A stretch of 34,398 bases of DNA, taken from Pseudonocardiales bacterium. GTDB taxonomy: Bacteria > Actinomycetota > Actinomycetes > Mycobacteriales > Jatrophihabitantaceae. The position numbers were made by a program, and so were the translations under genes. How positions within the stretch are numbered: the first letter of the stretch is position 1; every line of letters begins with the position of its first letter. Positions 23,519 to 32,600 of this stretch are shown here, piece by piece. Location: the NCBI GenBank assembly GCA_030840285.1, contig JAVEES010000107.1:1-34398 (forward strand), read 5' to 3'. The notes under the pieces are model-generated. The model was not told the origin of the DNA. It saw only the letters and a list, made by a program, of their open reading frames with translations, and made no database searches.

Positions 23519-24967
23519 ATGAGCCGTTCCGCCCATCCGGCCGGCCCCCGCCATGCCGACGTGCTTGCCCCCAGTGCGTCCCACGCTGTCCCGAGCCAGT
23601 ACACCGGGGTGCTCAATCCACGGGTCTGGCCGTCCTCGGCCCGACGGGTCGACGGTGAGCTGGTGCTCGGTGGACTGCCCGTGTCGCGGCTGGCACGCGA
23701 GTTCGGAACACCCGCGTTCCTGCTGGATACCGAGGACCTGCGGGGCCGGGCCCGGGACTATGCGGCAGCGTTCGAGGGTGCCGACGTGTACTACGCCGGC
23801 AAGGCGTTTCTGTGTACCGCGGTGGCGGGCCTGATCGCCGAAGAGGGCCTGGGTATCGATGTGTGTTCGGGGGGCGAGCTCGCGATCGCGCTACGGGCCC
23901 GGGTCGATCCCGAGCGGCTTGCCTTTCACGGCAACAACAAGAGCGTCGCGGAGTTGAGCACGGCCATCGAGTCGGGCATCGGGCGGATCGTTGTGGACAG
24001 CCACCTCGAGATCGAACGCCTGGCCGAACTGGCGCGCGAGGCAGGTGTCCGTCAGCCGGTGCTGGTCCGGATCACTGTCGGGGTCGAGGCACACACCCAC
24101 GAGTTCATCGCCACGGCGCACGAGGACCAGAAGTTCGGATTCTCACTCACCAACGGTGAGGCGCTGGAAGCGGTCGCGGCGGTGTTGACCCATCCGTCAC
24201 TCGAGCTGCGCGGCCTGCACTCCCACATCGGTTCGCAGATCTTCGACACCGCCGGCTTCGAGGTGGCAGCGCATCGGGTCATCGGACTGCTCGCCACCAT
24301 CCGGGACGAATTCGGCATCGAGCTGCCGGAGGTAGATCTCGGTGGCGGGCTCGGAATCGCTTACACCGAAGCGGATTCCCCGCAGTCGCCGCAGGAGATT
24401 GCCTTGCGGTTGCGCGCCATCATCGATTCCGAATGCGCGCTGGCGAAGCTGACAGCGCCCCGGCTGGCGGTGGAGCCCGGCCGCGCCATCATCGGCCCGG
24501 CGATGGTCACCCTCTACGAGGTCGGCACCGTGAAGCCGATTGCCCTGGACGGGGACACGGTCCGCCATTACATCTCCGTCGACGGAGGGATGAGCGACAA
24601 CATTCGTACCGCTCTCTACGACGCCGAGTACACGGTGGTGCTCGCCAACCGCGATTCCCAGGAGCCGGCGCAGTTGTCGCGCGTCGTCGGAAAGCACTGT
24701 GAGAGTGGAGACATCGTGGTCCGGGACTGCTGGCTGCCCTCGGACGTGGTGCCCGGCGACCTGCTCGCGGTCGCGGCGACCGGCGCCTACTGCTACGCGA
24801 TGGCCAGCAACTACAACAGGGTCCCCAGGCCACCGGTGGTCGCGGTCGCCGATGGCTCGGCAGGGCTGATCGTCCGCCGCGAACGCCTCGACGAGGTAAT
24901 GGCAACCGACGTCGGGTGGTACCCGGCGCACGAGGATTCCCCAATCAATGCAGGAGTGTTCGGATGA
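23519..24967 (+). CDS. lysA: Diaminopimelate decarboxylase
   Basis: A 482-residue fold-type III PLP enzyme making L-lysine from meso-diaminopimelate, the last step of lysine synthesis. The Schiff-base Lys is K95 in VYYAGKAFL. Other signatures are GIDVCSGGELAIA, LHSHIGSQIFD, VDLGGGLGIAY, VEPGRAIIG and the dimer-interface active-site block GKHCESGDIVV. Length is slightly above average because of an N-terminal extension of about 25 residues (MSRSAHPAGPRHADV) with low family character; a later start cannot be excluded. The stop overlaps the hom start (ATGA, 24964-24967), so translation is coupled. Confidence 0.98.
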   Translation: MSRSAHPAGPRHADVLAPSASHAVPSQYTGVLNPRVWPSSARRVDGELVLGGLPVSRLAREFGTPAFLLDTEDLRGRARDYAAAFEGADVYYAGKAFLCTAVAGLIAEEGLGIDVCSGGELAIALRARVDPERLAFHGNNKSVAELSTAIESGIGRIVVDSHLEIERLAELAREAGVRQPVLVRITVGVEAHTHEFIATAHEDQKFGFSLTNGEALEAVAAVLTHPSLELRGLHSHIGSQIFDTAGFEVAAHRVIGLLATIRDEFGIELPEVDLGGGLGIAYTEADSPQSPQEIALRLRAIIDSECALAKLTAPRLAVEPGRAIIGPAMVTLYEVGTVKPIALDGDTVRHYISVDGGMSDNIRTALYDAEYTVVLANRDSQEPAQLSRVVGKHCESGDIVVRDCWLPSDVVPGDLLAVAATGAYCYAMASNYNRVPRPPVVAVADGSAGLIVRRERLDEVMATDVGWYPAHEDSPINAGVFG

Positions 24968-26292
24968 TGAGCAGCAGCACCGAAGGCGCGGACAAGCGCG
25001 CTCCGCTGAAGGTGGCGCTGCTGGGCTGCGGGGTCGTGGGCTCCGCGGTGGCGCGGTTGCTGAGCGAGCAGGCCGATGATCTGGCCGCTCGGGTCGGCGT
25101 TCCGCTGGAGCTGGCCGGGATCGCGGTTCGCCGGCCTAACCGGCACACCGACGTACCGGCCGAATTGCTGACCACTGACGCCGAAGCCCTGGTCAGCCGT
25201 CCGGACATCGACCTGGTCGTCGAGGTCATCGGCGGTATCGAGCCGGTTCGAAGTCTGCTGCTGACCGCCCTGAAGTCGGGCAAGAGCGTGGTCAGCGCGA
25301 ACAAGGCATTGCTGGCCGAGGACGGTGCGACGTTGCACGCCGCCGCATCGGCCAATGGTGTCGACCTGTACTACGAGGCCGCGGTCGCGGGCGCGATTCC
25401 GCTGCTGCGCCCGCTGCGGGAGTCGCTGGCCGGTGATCGCATCACCCGGGTCATCGGAATCGTCAATGGAACAACCAACTTCATCCTCTCCCGGATGGCG
25501 TCGACCGGCGCCGGGTTCGCCGAGGCGCTGGCGGAGGCGACCGAATTGGGCTATGCCGAAGCGGACCCGACCGCCGACGTGGACGGGTTCGATGCCGCCG
25601 CCAAGGCCGCGATACTGGCGGGACTGGCCTTTCACACCCGGGTGACAACGGCCGACGTGTACCGCGAAGGGATCAGCGGGGTCACCGCGGCCGACGTTGC
25701 CAGTGCCGCCGCGATGGGCTGCACCGTGAAACTGCTCGCCATCTGCGAGCGCACTGAGGCCGACGGCGAGGAACTTGTTTCGGTGCGGGTGCACCCGGCA
25801 ATGATCCCGCTGTCACATCCGCTGGCGGGCGTCGGAGATGCCTTCAATGCTGTGTTCGTAGAGGCCGAGGCCGCCGGATCGCTGATGTTCTACGGACGGG
25901 GAGCCGGCGGCGCTCCCACCGCCAGCGCCGTGCTGGGCGATCTTGTCGCGGTGGCGCGTAACCGGGTCAGCGCGAGCCGAGGCGCGGGCGAAAGCGCCTA
26001 CGCCGATCTGGGCGTGCAGTCGATGGGTGACGTGATGACCCGCTACCACGTCGCCCTGGATGTTGCAGACCGTCCCGGCGTGCTCGCCACGGTCGCGAGC
26101 GCCTTCGCCGACAACGGAGTCAGCATCCAGACCGTCCGGCAGGAAGGGCGGGGAGATGCCGCGACTCTGGTGTTGGTGACGCACACCGCGCCCGATGCCG
26201 CACTGGCCTCGACCGTCGAACGCCTTGCCCAGTTCGACTTCATCCGCCGAGCGGGCAGCGTCATGCGGGTCGAGGGTTTGCCCTCGGACTGA
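24964..26292 (+). CDS. hom: Homoserine dehydrogenase
   Basis: 442 residues from ATG 24964 (AGGAG seven bases upstream); an earlier in-frame start lies inside lysA and is rejected. The Rossmann NAD(P)-binding segment is VALLGCGVVGSAVARLL, followed by SANKALLAEDG and the catalytic-domain block GIVNGTTNFILSRM. A C-terminal ACT domain (about residues 350-430, RYHVALDVADRPGVLATVAS) indicates allosteric control, usually by threonine. It reduces aspartate semialdehyde to homoserine at the branch to threonine and methionine. It is coupled to lysA upstream and 95 bp before thrC. Confidence 0.98.
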   Translation: MMSSSTEGADKRAPLKVALLGCGVVGSAVARLLSEQADDLAARVGVPLELAGIAVRRPNRHTDVPAELLTTDAEALVSRPDIDLVVEVIGGIEPVRSLLLTALKSGKSVVSANKALLAEDGATLHAAASANGVDLYYEAAVAGAIPLLRPLRESLAGDRITRVIGIVNGTTNFILSRMASTGAGFAEALAEATELGYAEADPTADVDGFDAAAKAAILAGLAFHTRVTTADVYREGISGVTAADVASAAAMGCTVKLLAICERTEADGEELVSVRVHPAMIPLSHPLAGVGDAFNAVFVEAEAAGSLMFYGRGAGGAPTASAVLGDLVAVARNRVSASRGAGESAYADLGVQSMGDVMTRYHVALDVADRPGVLATVASAFADNGVSIQTVRQEGRGDAATLVLVTHTAPDAALASTVERLAQFDFIRRAGSVMRVEGLPSD

Positions 26293-26361
26293 GCCGTCCC
26301 GCTTGCCGGACGCAGCCGCGTCTTCAACAGAGATTGTCCATAGGTAAAAAGGAGAAATCCA

Positions 26362-26391
26362 ATGAACGCGCCGCGGAGTGAGCACCCGTGA
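26362..26391 (+). CDS. Nine-codon mini-ORF coupled to thrC
   Basis: ATG AAC GCG CCG CGG AGT GAG CAC CCG TGA encodes MNAPRSEHP. It has the best Shine-Dalgarno of the locus (AAAAAGGAGAAATCCA just upstream). Its TGA (26389-26391) overlaps the thrC GTG (26388-26390) in the pattern GTGA. It contains no Thr, Ile or Met run, so it is not a classical attenuator peptide. It probably delivers ribosomes to thrC by re-initiation. It is not in frame with thrC. Confidence 0.5.
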   Translation: MNAPRSEHP

Positions 26392-27464
26392 CCGGACGCA
26401 AGTACCAGGGCCAGGCTTGGCCTGGTCTGATCGAGGCGTATCGCGAGCGGTTGCCGGTCACGTCCGGCACGCCCGTGATCACCCTGTTCGAGGGCGGCAC
26501 TCCGCTGGTGCCCACCCGGGCGCTGTCCGAACGGGTCGACGCCGAGGTCTACCTGAAGGTGGAGGGCGCCAACCCGACCGGATCCTTCAAGGACCGCGGC
26601 ATGACGATGGCTATCTCCAAGGCTTCCGAGACGGGTGCGCAGGCGGTCATCTGCGCCTCGACCGGCAATACCTCTGCGTCGGCGGCTGCCTACGCGGTGC
26701 GGGCCGGAATGGTCTGTGCGGTGCTGGTGCCACAGGGAAAGATCGCCCTGGGAAAGATGGCGCAGGCACTCGTGCACGGCGCCCGACTGCTCCAGGTCGA
26801 CGGAAATTTCGACGATTGCCTCGAACTGGCACGAAAACTTGCGGTCGACTATCCCGTTGCCCTGGTGAACTCCGTCAACCCCGACCGGATCGAGGGCCAG
26901 AAGACGGCAGCGTTCGAGATCTGCGACGTTCTCGGCAGGGCACCCGACATTCACTGCATACCGGTCGGCAATGCCGGCAACATCACCGCGTACTGGAAAG
27001 GGTATTCCGAGTACGCGCGGGATGGGGTCGTGTCGGGCACCCCGAAGATGTACGGCTTCCAGGCGGCCGGGGCAGCCCCCATCGTGTTGGGCGCACCGGT
27101 GTTGAAGCCGATGACCATCGCGACGGCCATCCGGATCGGAAACCCAGCATCATGGAGCCAAGCAGAGCAGGCCCGCGACCAATCGGGTGGCTTGATCGAC
27201 TCGGTGACGGACAAAGAGATTCTCGAGGCGTATCGCCTGCTCGCCCGCACCGAGGCGGTCTTCGTCGAACCGGCATCCGCCGCGAGCGTGGCCGGGCTGC
27301 TCAAGGCTGCCCGCGCAGGCCGGGTGGCGGCCGGCTCAACGGTGGTCTGCACGGTGACCGGTAACGGGCTGAAGGACCCCGAGTGGGCGATCGCGGGTGC
27401 CCCGGCGCCGGTGACGATCCCGGTCGACGCACACTCGGCTGCCCTTGAATTGGGCCTGGCTTGA
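26388..27464 (+). CDS. thrC: Threonine synthase
   Basis: A 358-residue PLP enzyme converting O-phosphohomoserine to threonine. The cofactor Lys is K68 in [14 protein letters not shown]. Other blocks are [33 protein letters not shown] and [15 protein letters not shown], with the C-terminal [11 protein letters not shown]. This is the short actinobacterial type. The GTG start is set by the family N-terminus ([19 protein letters not shown]), with a weaker ribosome site of its own (CGGAGTGAG). It is immediately preceded by an overlapping 9-codon mini-ORF. The stop overlaps the thrB start (TGATG). Confidence 0.98.
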   Translation: MTGRKYQGQAWPGLIEAYRERLPVTSGTPVITLFEGGTPLVPTRALSERVDAEVYLKVEGANPTGSFKDRGMTMAISKASETGAQAVICASTGNTSASAAAYAVRAGMVCAVLVPQGKIALGKMAQALVHGARLLQVDGNFDDCLELARKLAVDYPVALVNSVNPDRIEGQKTAAFEICDVLGRAPDIHCIPVGNAGNITAYWKGYSEYARDGVVSGTPKMYGFQAAGAAPIVLGAPVLKPMTIATAIRIGNPASWSQAEQARDQSGGLIDSVTDKEILEAYRLLARTEAVFVEPASAASVAGLLKAARAGRVAAGSTVVCTVTGNGLKDPEWAIAGAPAPVTIPVDAHSAALELGLA

Positions 27465-28402
27465 TGGCACCGGACTTCATCCAGGAGCCCGTGCGGGCCG
27501 AGGTGCCGGCTACCAGTGCCAACCTCGGCCCGGGTTACGACAGCTTCGGTCTCGCGCTGAGCATCCGCGACCAGGTGAGCGCTCGGCTCATTGAATCCGG
27601 TCTTGAGATAGCGGTCACCGGCGAGGGCACCGACGCCGTCGCGCGCGACGAGACGCACCTCATCATCCGTTCGATGCGCGCGGCCTTCCAACGGCTCGGC
27701 GGGCAACCGGGCGGAATCCGGCTCGACTGCCTCAACCGGATCCCGCACGGGCGGGGACTCGGCTCGTCGGCCGCTGCCATCGTGGCTGGCGTTGAATTGG
27801 CCAGGTCGCTGGTTCGCGACGGCCGCACCCGGCTGGACGACGCGGCCGCGCTGGCCCTTGCCACCGAACTCGAGGGGCACCCGGACAATGTGGCCGCGTG
27901 CCTCTACGGCGGGCTGACGGTCGCGTGGACTGCCGACGGAGTCGGACGGGCCGTCCGTGTAGAGCCCCGGACGGTGCTTCCGGTCGTATTCATCCCGACC
28001 GAACTGTCGGCCACCGAAGCAGCGCGTGCCGCGTTGCCCCAGCAGGTCCCGCATGCCGATGCCGCCTTCAACGCCGCCCGGTCGGCCCTGCTGGTGCTCG
28101 CATTGACCGGACGGCCCGATGTGCTGCTGGCTGCTACCGAGGATCGCCTCCACCAGGCCTACCGGGCGCCCGGGATGCGGGCCAGCGCTGATCTGATGGA
28201 TCGGCTGCGGTCCAGCGGCATCGCAGCGGTGATCTCGGGCGCCGGGTCAAGCGTGCTGGCATTGGCGGCCTCCGCCGATCAGGTGGCCGCCGCGGCGGCC
28301 CTGAGCCCGGACGGGTGGCGATGTGTCGAGCTGACCGTTTCCGGTGGTGCACGGGTCGGGCCGGCCGGTCCGCCGGTGTCCTCAGATCCGTACTCGGAAT
28401 AA
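27464..28402 (+). CDS. thrB: Homoserine kinase
   Basis: A 312-residue GHMP-family kinase that phosphorylates homoserine to feed ThrC. The start is ATG 27464, overlapping the thrC TGA by one base (TGATG). N-terminal VPATSANLGPGYDSFGLAL, ATP-binding loop PHGRGLGSSAAAIVAGV (about residues 94-110) and C-terminal GAGSSVLALA are all typical. No good Shine-Dalgarno stands before the ATG, so it depends on coupling to thrC. It is the last gene of the lysine/threonine operon; rho follows after 307 bp. Confidence 0.97.
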   Translation: MAPDFIQEPVRAEVPATSANLGPGYDSFGLALSIRDQVSARLIESGLEIAVTGEGTDAVARDETHLIIRSMRAAFQRLGGQPGGIRLDCLNRIPHGRGLGSSAAAIVAGVELARSLVRDGRTRLDDAAALALATELEGHPDNVAACLYGGLTVAWTADGVGRAVRVEPRTVLPVVFIPTELSATEAARAALPQQVPHADAAFNAARSALLVLALTGRPDVLLAATEDRLHQAYRAPGMRASADLMDRLRSSGIAAVISGAGSSVLALAASADQVAAAAALSPDGWRCVELTVSGGARVGPAGPPVSSDPYSE

Positions 28403-28403
28403 G

Positions 28404-28434
28404 ACACGCCCCTACCCATGTTGTGCAGGCGTGT
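28404..28434 (+). terminator. Weak hairpin after thrB
   Basis: Seven-base arms ACACGCC (28404-28410) and GGCGTGT (28428-28434) with a 17-nt loop, directly after the thrB stop. The long loop and lack of T-run make termination uncertain. It overlaps the predicted rho promoter. Confidence 0.3.
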
Positions 28435-28450
28435 GAACAGCGTCTAGGCT
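28421..28450 (+). promoter_or_regulatory. Probable rho promoter
   Basis: -35 TTGTGC (28421-28426), 18-bp spacer, -10 TAGGCT (28445-28450), an actinobacterial TANNNT type. A second candidate TTGACA (28452-28457) lies just downstream without a good -10. Confidence 0.4.
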
Positions 28451-28709
28451 GTTGACATTCTCGCGGGGCTGCTATTCGTGGCGTACCGCGAAGAACGCAG
28501 CGCGATGACTTTGCGGATGCGATCCTGAGTCGAAGAAATCGTTGAGTCGACGACCTCTAGCCTCACAGGCGAAGCCCGCACCAGCATCGGCTGGGTAGTT
28601 CATTCGATCGGCTCGCCGATCACTCCTGGCGAGAACTCCGCCGAATTACACACCGGCGTATGCCATCACACCTCGGCATACGGCCACCTCGGAAGGATCC
28701 GACACCACA

Positions 28710-30893
28710 GTGACAGACACCCAGGACCAGCTCGACGTCCTGTCCAGCGCCGACGCCTCATCGACCGGCGCCTCCATGAGCCAGCCCACCGGCTCGGTCG
28801 CCCGCGCGAAGCGTCGCTCGGGCTCGCTTTCGGCCATGCTCCTGCCAGAGCTTCAGGCCCTGGCGACCTCGATGGGCATCTCGACCGGCAAGCTCCGTAA
28901 GAGCGACCTGATCGCGGCGATCGAAGGCGTCAACCTCGGTAGCAGCGAAGGGAGCGCCACGCGATCGAGCGCCGCGAAGACGCCCCGGACGGCTGCCCAA
29001 GCGCCGTCGGCGGGCGACAGCATCGCGCCCAGCACGCCGCCCACCGCGACAGCCCCCGAAGCTGCCCGCGACGCTGCCAGCGAGACCAAGCCGCGCACCC
29101 GGCGCGGAGCAAGCCGCCCGGCCGGTCCGGCGCAACCGACCCTCACCGACGGCGAAGCGGCTACTTCCGTCGAGAGCGCTGCACCGAAGGCGGACAACCA
29201 GACGGCGGATGCCGCGACGGAGCAGACCGAGCGGGCGCGTGAGCCTCGCGAGTCCACCGGGGGGCGTGCCAACCGCGAGCCCGGCAACCGTAACCGGGAC
29301 AGCCAGCGGGACAACCAGCGTGACGGCGGCCAGAACCGCGACAGCCAGCGGGACAGCGGCCAGAACCGCGACAGCCAGCGCGACGGCGGCCAGAACCGCG
29401 ACAGCCAGCGCGACGGCGGCCAGAGCCGCGACAGCCAGCGTGACAGCCAGCGCGAGACCCAGCGGGACAGCCAGCGCGACGGCGGCCAGAACCGCGACAG
29501 CCAGCGTGACAACCAGCGCGAGACCCAGCGGGACAGCCAGCGCGACGGCGGCCAGAACCGTGACGGCGGCGGCAACAACCGCAACCAGAGCCAGAACCGT
29601 GACAACAACCGCGCCGACGAGGATGACGACTTCAGCGGTGGCCGTCGTGGGCGGCGCTATCGCGACCGTCGAGGCCGCAACCGTGACCGTTTCGACGGCA
29701 ACACCGCCGGCAACGGTCGCAACGACGCCGAACCGGCGATCAGCGAGGACGACGTCCTTGTTCCGGTAGCCGGCATCCTGGACGCGGTCGAGGACAAGAA
29801 CACGTGGTTCATCCGGACCGCTGGTTACTTCGCGAGCCCCGATGACGTCTATGTCGCGAATTCGCACGTGCGCCGTTTCGGCCTGCGCCGGGGCGATGCG
29901 GTGACCGGGGTCGTCCGGCAACCGCGCGACGGCGAGCGCAAGGAGAAGTTCAATCCGCTGGTGCGGCTGGACACGGTCAACGGGGTCGACCCTGAACAGG
30001 CCAAGAACCGCGTCGAGTTCACGAAGCTGACGCCGCTCTACCCGCAGGACCGGTTGCGCCTGGAGACCGAGCCGCACATCCTGACGACGCGGGTCATCGA
30101 CCTGGTCATGCCGATCGGCAAAGGCCAGCGCGCGCTGATCGTCTCGCCTCCCAAGGCGGGCAAGACCTCTGTGCTGCAGGCGATCGCGAATGCCATTGCG
30201 GTCAACAATCCGGAATGTCACCTCATGGTGGTGCTCGTCGATGAGCGTCCGGAGGAAGTGACGGACATGCAGCGCTCGGTCAAGGGCGAGGTCATCGCCT
30301 CGACCTTCGACCGCCGCCCGCAGGACCACACGATGATCGCCGAACTCTCCATCGAGCGAGCCAAGCGCCTCGTCGAGATGGGCCATGACGTGGTCGTGCT
30401 GCTGGACTCCATCACCCGGCTCGGCCGCGCATACAACCTTGCCGCACCGGCTTCCGGCCGGATCCTGTCCGGAGGTGTCGATTCGACGGCGCTCTACCCA
30501 CCGAAGCGATTCCTCGGCGCTGCTCGCAACATCGAGGACGGTGGCTCGCTCACCATCCTGGCGACGGCGCTCGTTGAGACCGGCTCCACGATGGACACGG
30601 TCATCTTCGAGGAGTTCAAGGGCACCGGCAACGCCGAGCTGATCCTTGATCGCAAGATCGCCGACAAGCGGGTTTTCCCCGCCGTGAACGTCGACACGTC
30701 CGGTACCCGCAAGGAAGAGATCCTGATGTCGCCCGACGAGTTGGCCGTCGTGCTCAAGCTGCGCCGGGTCCTGCATGCGCTGGATCCTCAGCAGGGTATC
30801 GACCTGTTGCTCGACCGGCTCAAGAAGTCGCGGACAAACATCGAGTTCCTGATGCAAATTGCCAAGACCGCACCCGGGTCTGACGATCGGTAG
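28710..30893 (+). CDS. rho: Transcription termination factor Rho with long disordered insert
   Basis: 727 residues, against about 420 in E. coli; the extra length is N-terminal. Order: Rho-N helical domain (about 43-73, [16 protein letters not shown]); an Ala/Thr/Glu-rich stretch (75-190); an Arg/Asp/Ser/Gln/Asn repeat tract (196-283); an acidic/Arg linker; the RNA-binding cold-shock fold (about 345-420, [20 protein letters not shown]); and the RecA-like ATPase. The Walker A is PPKAGKTS (about 481-488), followed by [29 protein letters not shown] (Walker B and R-loop region) and [32 protein letters not shown]. It forms an RNA-translocating hexamer that ends transcription. The GTG start has AGGA about 14 bases upstream, so a slightly later start is possible. 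A strong terminator follows. Confidence 0.98.
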   Translation: MTDTQDQLDVLSSADASSTGASMSQPTGSVARAKRRSGSLSAMLLPELQALATSMGISTGKLRKSDLIAAIEGVNLGSSEGSATRSSAAKTPRTAAQAPSAGDSIAPSTPPTATAPEAARDAASETKPRTRRGASRPAGPAQPTLTDGEAATSVESAAPKADNQTADAATEQTERAREPRESTGGRANREPGNRNRDSQRDNQRDGGQNRDSQRDSGQNRDSQRDGGQNRDSQRDGGQSRDSQRDSQRETQRDSQRDGGQNRDSQRDNQRETQRDSQRDGGQNRDGGGNNRNQSQNRDNNRADEDDDFSGGRRGRRYRDRRGRNRDRFDGNTAGNGRNDAEPAISEDDVLVPVAGILDAVEDKNTWFIRTAGYFASPDDVYVANSHVRRFGLRRGDAVTGVVRQPRDGERKEKFNPLVRLDTVNGVDPEQAKNRVEFTKLTPLYPQDRLRLETEPHILTTRVIDLVMPIGKGQRALIVSPPKAGKTSVLQAIANAIAVNNPECHLMVVLVDERPEEVTDMQRSVKGEVIASTFDRRPQDHTMIAELSIERAKRLVEMGHDVVVLLDSITRLGRAYNLAAPASGRILSGGVDSTALYPPKRFLGAARNIEDGGSLTILATALVETGSTMDTVIFEEFKGTGNAELILDRKIADKRVFPAVNVDTSGTRKEEILMSPDELAVVLKLRRVLHALDPQQGIDLLLDRLKKSRTNIEFLMQIAKTAPGSDDR
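29295..29558 (+). repeat. In-frame tandem repeat tract in rho encoding [10 protein letters not shown]-type units
   Basis: 264 bp, 88 codons (residues 196-283). Units in order are 14, 10, 10, 10, 22 and 22 residues. The basic 30-bp unit encodes [10 protein letters not shown]. The last two 66-bp units (29427-29492 and 29493-29558) differ by a single base (Ser versus Asn codon), which points to a recent duplication. All repeat lengths are multiples of three, so the frame is kept. Confidence 0.93.
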
Positions 30894-31223
30894 CCGTTAG
30901 CGCCGATTCGTTTCGCAAAGCCCCGTCCGGCTCCCTTCCGGGCGGGGCTTTTGCTTTCTCGTGCGACCGGTCCCGATTGGTGTGACCGCGCGTTACGCGC
31001 TACGAGTGCAACTTTCAATCCCACCGATGGTCGTTACATGCTCACTCTGCGCGGCATTTAAGCGCCCATCTCACGCACCGATTTCGCACTGTCGACCACC
31101 AAGTAACGGTTGCGTATCGGGTGGTTCGGGGGCGTAGCGCGTAGTGCGGCCGAGTGTCATGGTTGCGTCGATGTAAGCGGTATCAACCGCGCTAATAAAG
31201 GCGTCCACCGAGGGAGACTGGGA
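30894..31223 (+). other. 330-bp region between rho and the second ABC operon
   Basis: The first 60 bp carry the rho terminator. The rest must hold the promoter and operator of the ABC operon. Palindromic words are GCGCGT-T-ACGCGC (30988-31000) and GCGGT-ATCA-ACCGC (31177-31190), followed by TAATAA (31193-31198). No GAAATCGATTTC copy is present, so this operon is outside the left-hand regulon. I could not place a convincing -35/-10 pair. Confidence 0.5.
30917..30952 (+). terminator. Intrinsic terminator of rho
   Basis: A 14-bp stem pairs AAAGCCCCGTCCGG (30917-30930) with CCGGGCGGGGCTTT (30938-30951), including one G-U pair, around a 7-nt loop. It is followed by TTTTGCTTTC. It is the only terminator in the window with a T-rich tail, and lies 24 bp after the stop. 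Confidence 0.9.
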
Positions 31224-32486
31224 ATGCGAACAAACCGCGTGGCAGTGGCTGCTCTAGCGGTCGGCCTGGTTGCTGCATCCGTTACTGGCTGTAGCTCGAG
31301 CAAGAAAAAGAGCGGCAGCTCATCCGGCAGCGACCGCGGCCCGATCACGGTGGTTCAGGGTAAGGACAACAACAACGTTCTTCCTGACATTGCCGCATTG
31401 TGGAACAAGGACCACCCCACCGAGAAGGTGACTTTCAGGCAGCAATCCGACTCGGCCGACGACCAGCTTCAGGACCTGGAACAGCACTTCCAGTCCAAGG
31501 ATTCTGGCTATGACGTCGTCTCCGTCGACGTGGTGTGGACCGCGGAATTCGCGGCCAAGGGATGGATCGTCCCGCTGAAGGACCAGTACAACCTCGACAC
31601 CAGCAAGCTGCTGCCGGCGACCGTCAAGTCGGCTACGTACAACGGCACTCTGTTCGCCGCGCCGGCATCCTCGGACGGCGGTTTGCTGTATTACCGCAAG
31701 GACATCATCCCCACCCCGCCGAAGACGTGGGACGAGCTCATCGCGGACTGCGCCAAGAAGGGCTCTGTGAAGGGCTGCTACGCCGGCCAGTTCGCCAACT
31801 ATGAGGGTCTGACGGTCAACGCCGCCGAGGCGATCAACGCCGCCGGCGGGCAGATCGTCAAGGAAGACGGCAAGACGGCCAACGTCAACACGCCCGAAGC
31901 GGCCAAGGGCTTGGACTTCCTGGTGAACGGGTTCAAGCAGGGCTACATCCCCAAGGAGGCCATCGGCTTCAAGGAAGAGGGCAGCCTGAACGCCTTCCAG
32001 GACGGCAACTTGCTGTTCCTGCGCAACTGGCCCTACGCGGACAGCCTGCTGAACACCAACGCCGCCTCCAAGGTCAAGGGTAAGTTCGATATCGCCCCGC
32101 TGCCTGGCCCGAACGGTCACGGCGCCTCGAGTCTCGGTGGCCACAACTGGGCTATCGGTGCCTTCTCCAAGCACAAGGCGACCGCGCTGGACTTCCTCAA
32201 GTTCGCCGAGTCCGACGAGGTCCAGAAGCTCCTGATCAACAAGGCTTCGCTCGCTCCGGTGGTCACAAGCCTGTACAGCGATCCGACGCTGGTGAGCAAG
32301 TTCCCGTACCTGCCGGTGCTGTTGAAGAGCATCGAGACCGCGGTTCCGCGTCCGGTCACGCCGTTCTACCCCGGTGTCACCAAGGCCATCGAGGTGAATA
32401 CGTTCGCCGCGCTGCAGGGTCAGAAGTCGACCCAGCAGGCATTGGCTGACATGCAATCCGCAATCCAGTCGGCGACCAGCGGCTGA
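31224..32486 (+). CDS. Sugar ABC transporter substrate-binding lipoprotein (second system)
   Basis: 420 residues from ATG 31224 (AGGGAGA upstream); a longer frame starting at 31110 lacks a signal at its N-terminus. The Sec-type lipoprotein signal ends VTGC (C23), followed by a Ser/Lys linker. The mature protein starts PITVVQGKDNNNVLPDIAAL and has SYDVVSVDVVW-like and LLYYRKDIIPTPPKTWDELI blocks typical of the maltose/trehalose-binding (CUT1) family. It differs from the Tat-exported binding protein at 14.0-15.4 kb, so the two operons are separate systems. It is first in an operon with two permeases. A trehalose/maltose-type disaccharide is plausible but unproven. Confidence 0.92.
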   Translation: MRTNRVAVAALAVGLVAASVTGCSSSKKKSGSSSGSDRGPITVVQGKDNNNVLPDIAALWNKDHPTEKVTFRQQSDSADDQLQDLEQHFQSKDSGYDVVSVDVVWTAEFAAKGWIVPLKDQYNLDTSKLLPATVKSATYNGTLFAAPASSDGGLLYYRKDIIPTPPKTWDELIADCAKKGSVKGCYAGQFANYEGLTVNAAEAINAAGGQIVKEDGKTANVNTPEAAKGLDFLVNGFKQGYIPKEAIGFKEEGSLNAFQDGNLLFLRNWPYADSLLNTNAASKVKGKFDIAPLPGPNGHGASSLGGHNWAIGAFSKHKATALDFLKFAESDEVQKLLINKASLAPVVTSLYSDPTLVSKFPYLPVLLKSIETAVPRPVTPFYPGVTKAIEVNTFAALQGQKSTQQALADMQSAIQSATSG

Positions 32487-32600
32487 GCAAATCCGTGCGG
32501 CTCAGCGGTGGACCCAATGGGTCAGATCCGTTGAGCCGCGCGGTTTGCGGTCCTACACTCCGAACGAGGTCGTGAGACGTCGGTAGCCCGAGGAGGCTCC

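Larger units (their letters stand above)
28403..28709 (+). other. 307-bp region between thrB and rho (rho leader)
   Basis: It holds a weak hairpin, a probable promoter and then about 250 nt of untranslated sequence before the rho GTG. No ORF or known riboswitch is recognised. Long rho leaders in other bacteria mediate Rho autoregulation, so this may be the target of self-termination. Confidence 0.5.

Noticed and set aside
26951-28153. 400-codon reverse frame across thrC and thrB
   Set aside because: Shadow of two well-conserved biosynthetic genes; no ribosome site or recognisable domain.
29295-29558. CRISPR-like regular repeats
   Set aside because: The repeats are direct, contiguous and in frame within rho, with no unique spacers and no cas genes.
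28758-30857. 699-codon open frame on the reverse strand across rho
   Set aside because: It is the mirror of a high-GC gene with strong third-position bias; its Leu/Val/Ala-rich repeats simply reflect the rho repeat tract. Rho on the plus strand is unambiguous.
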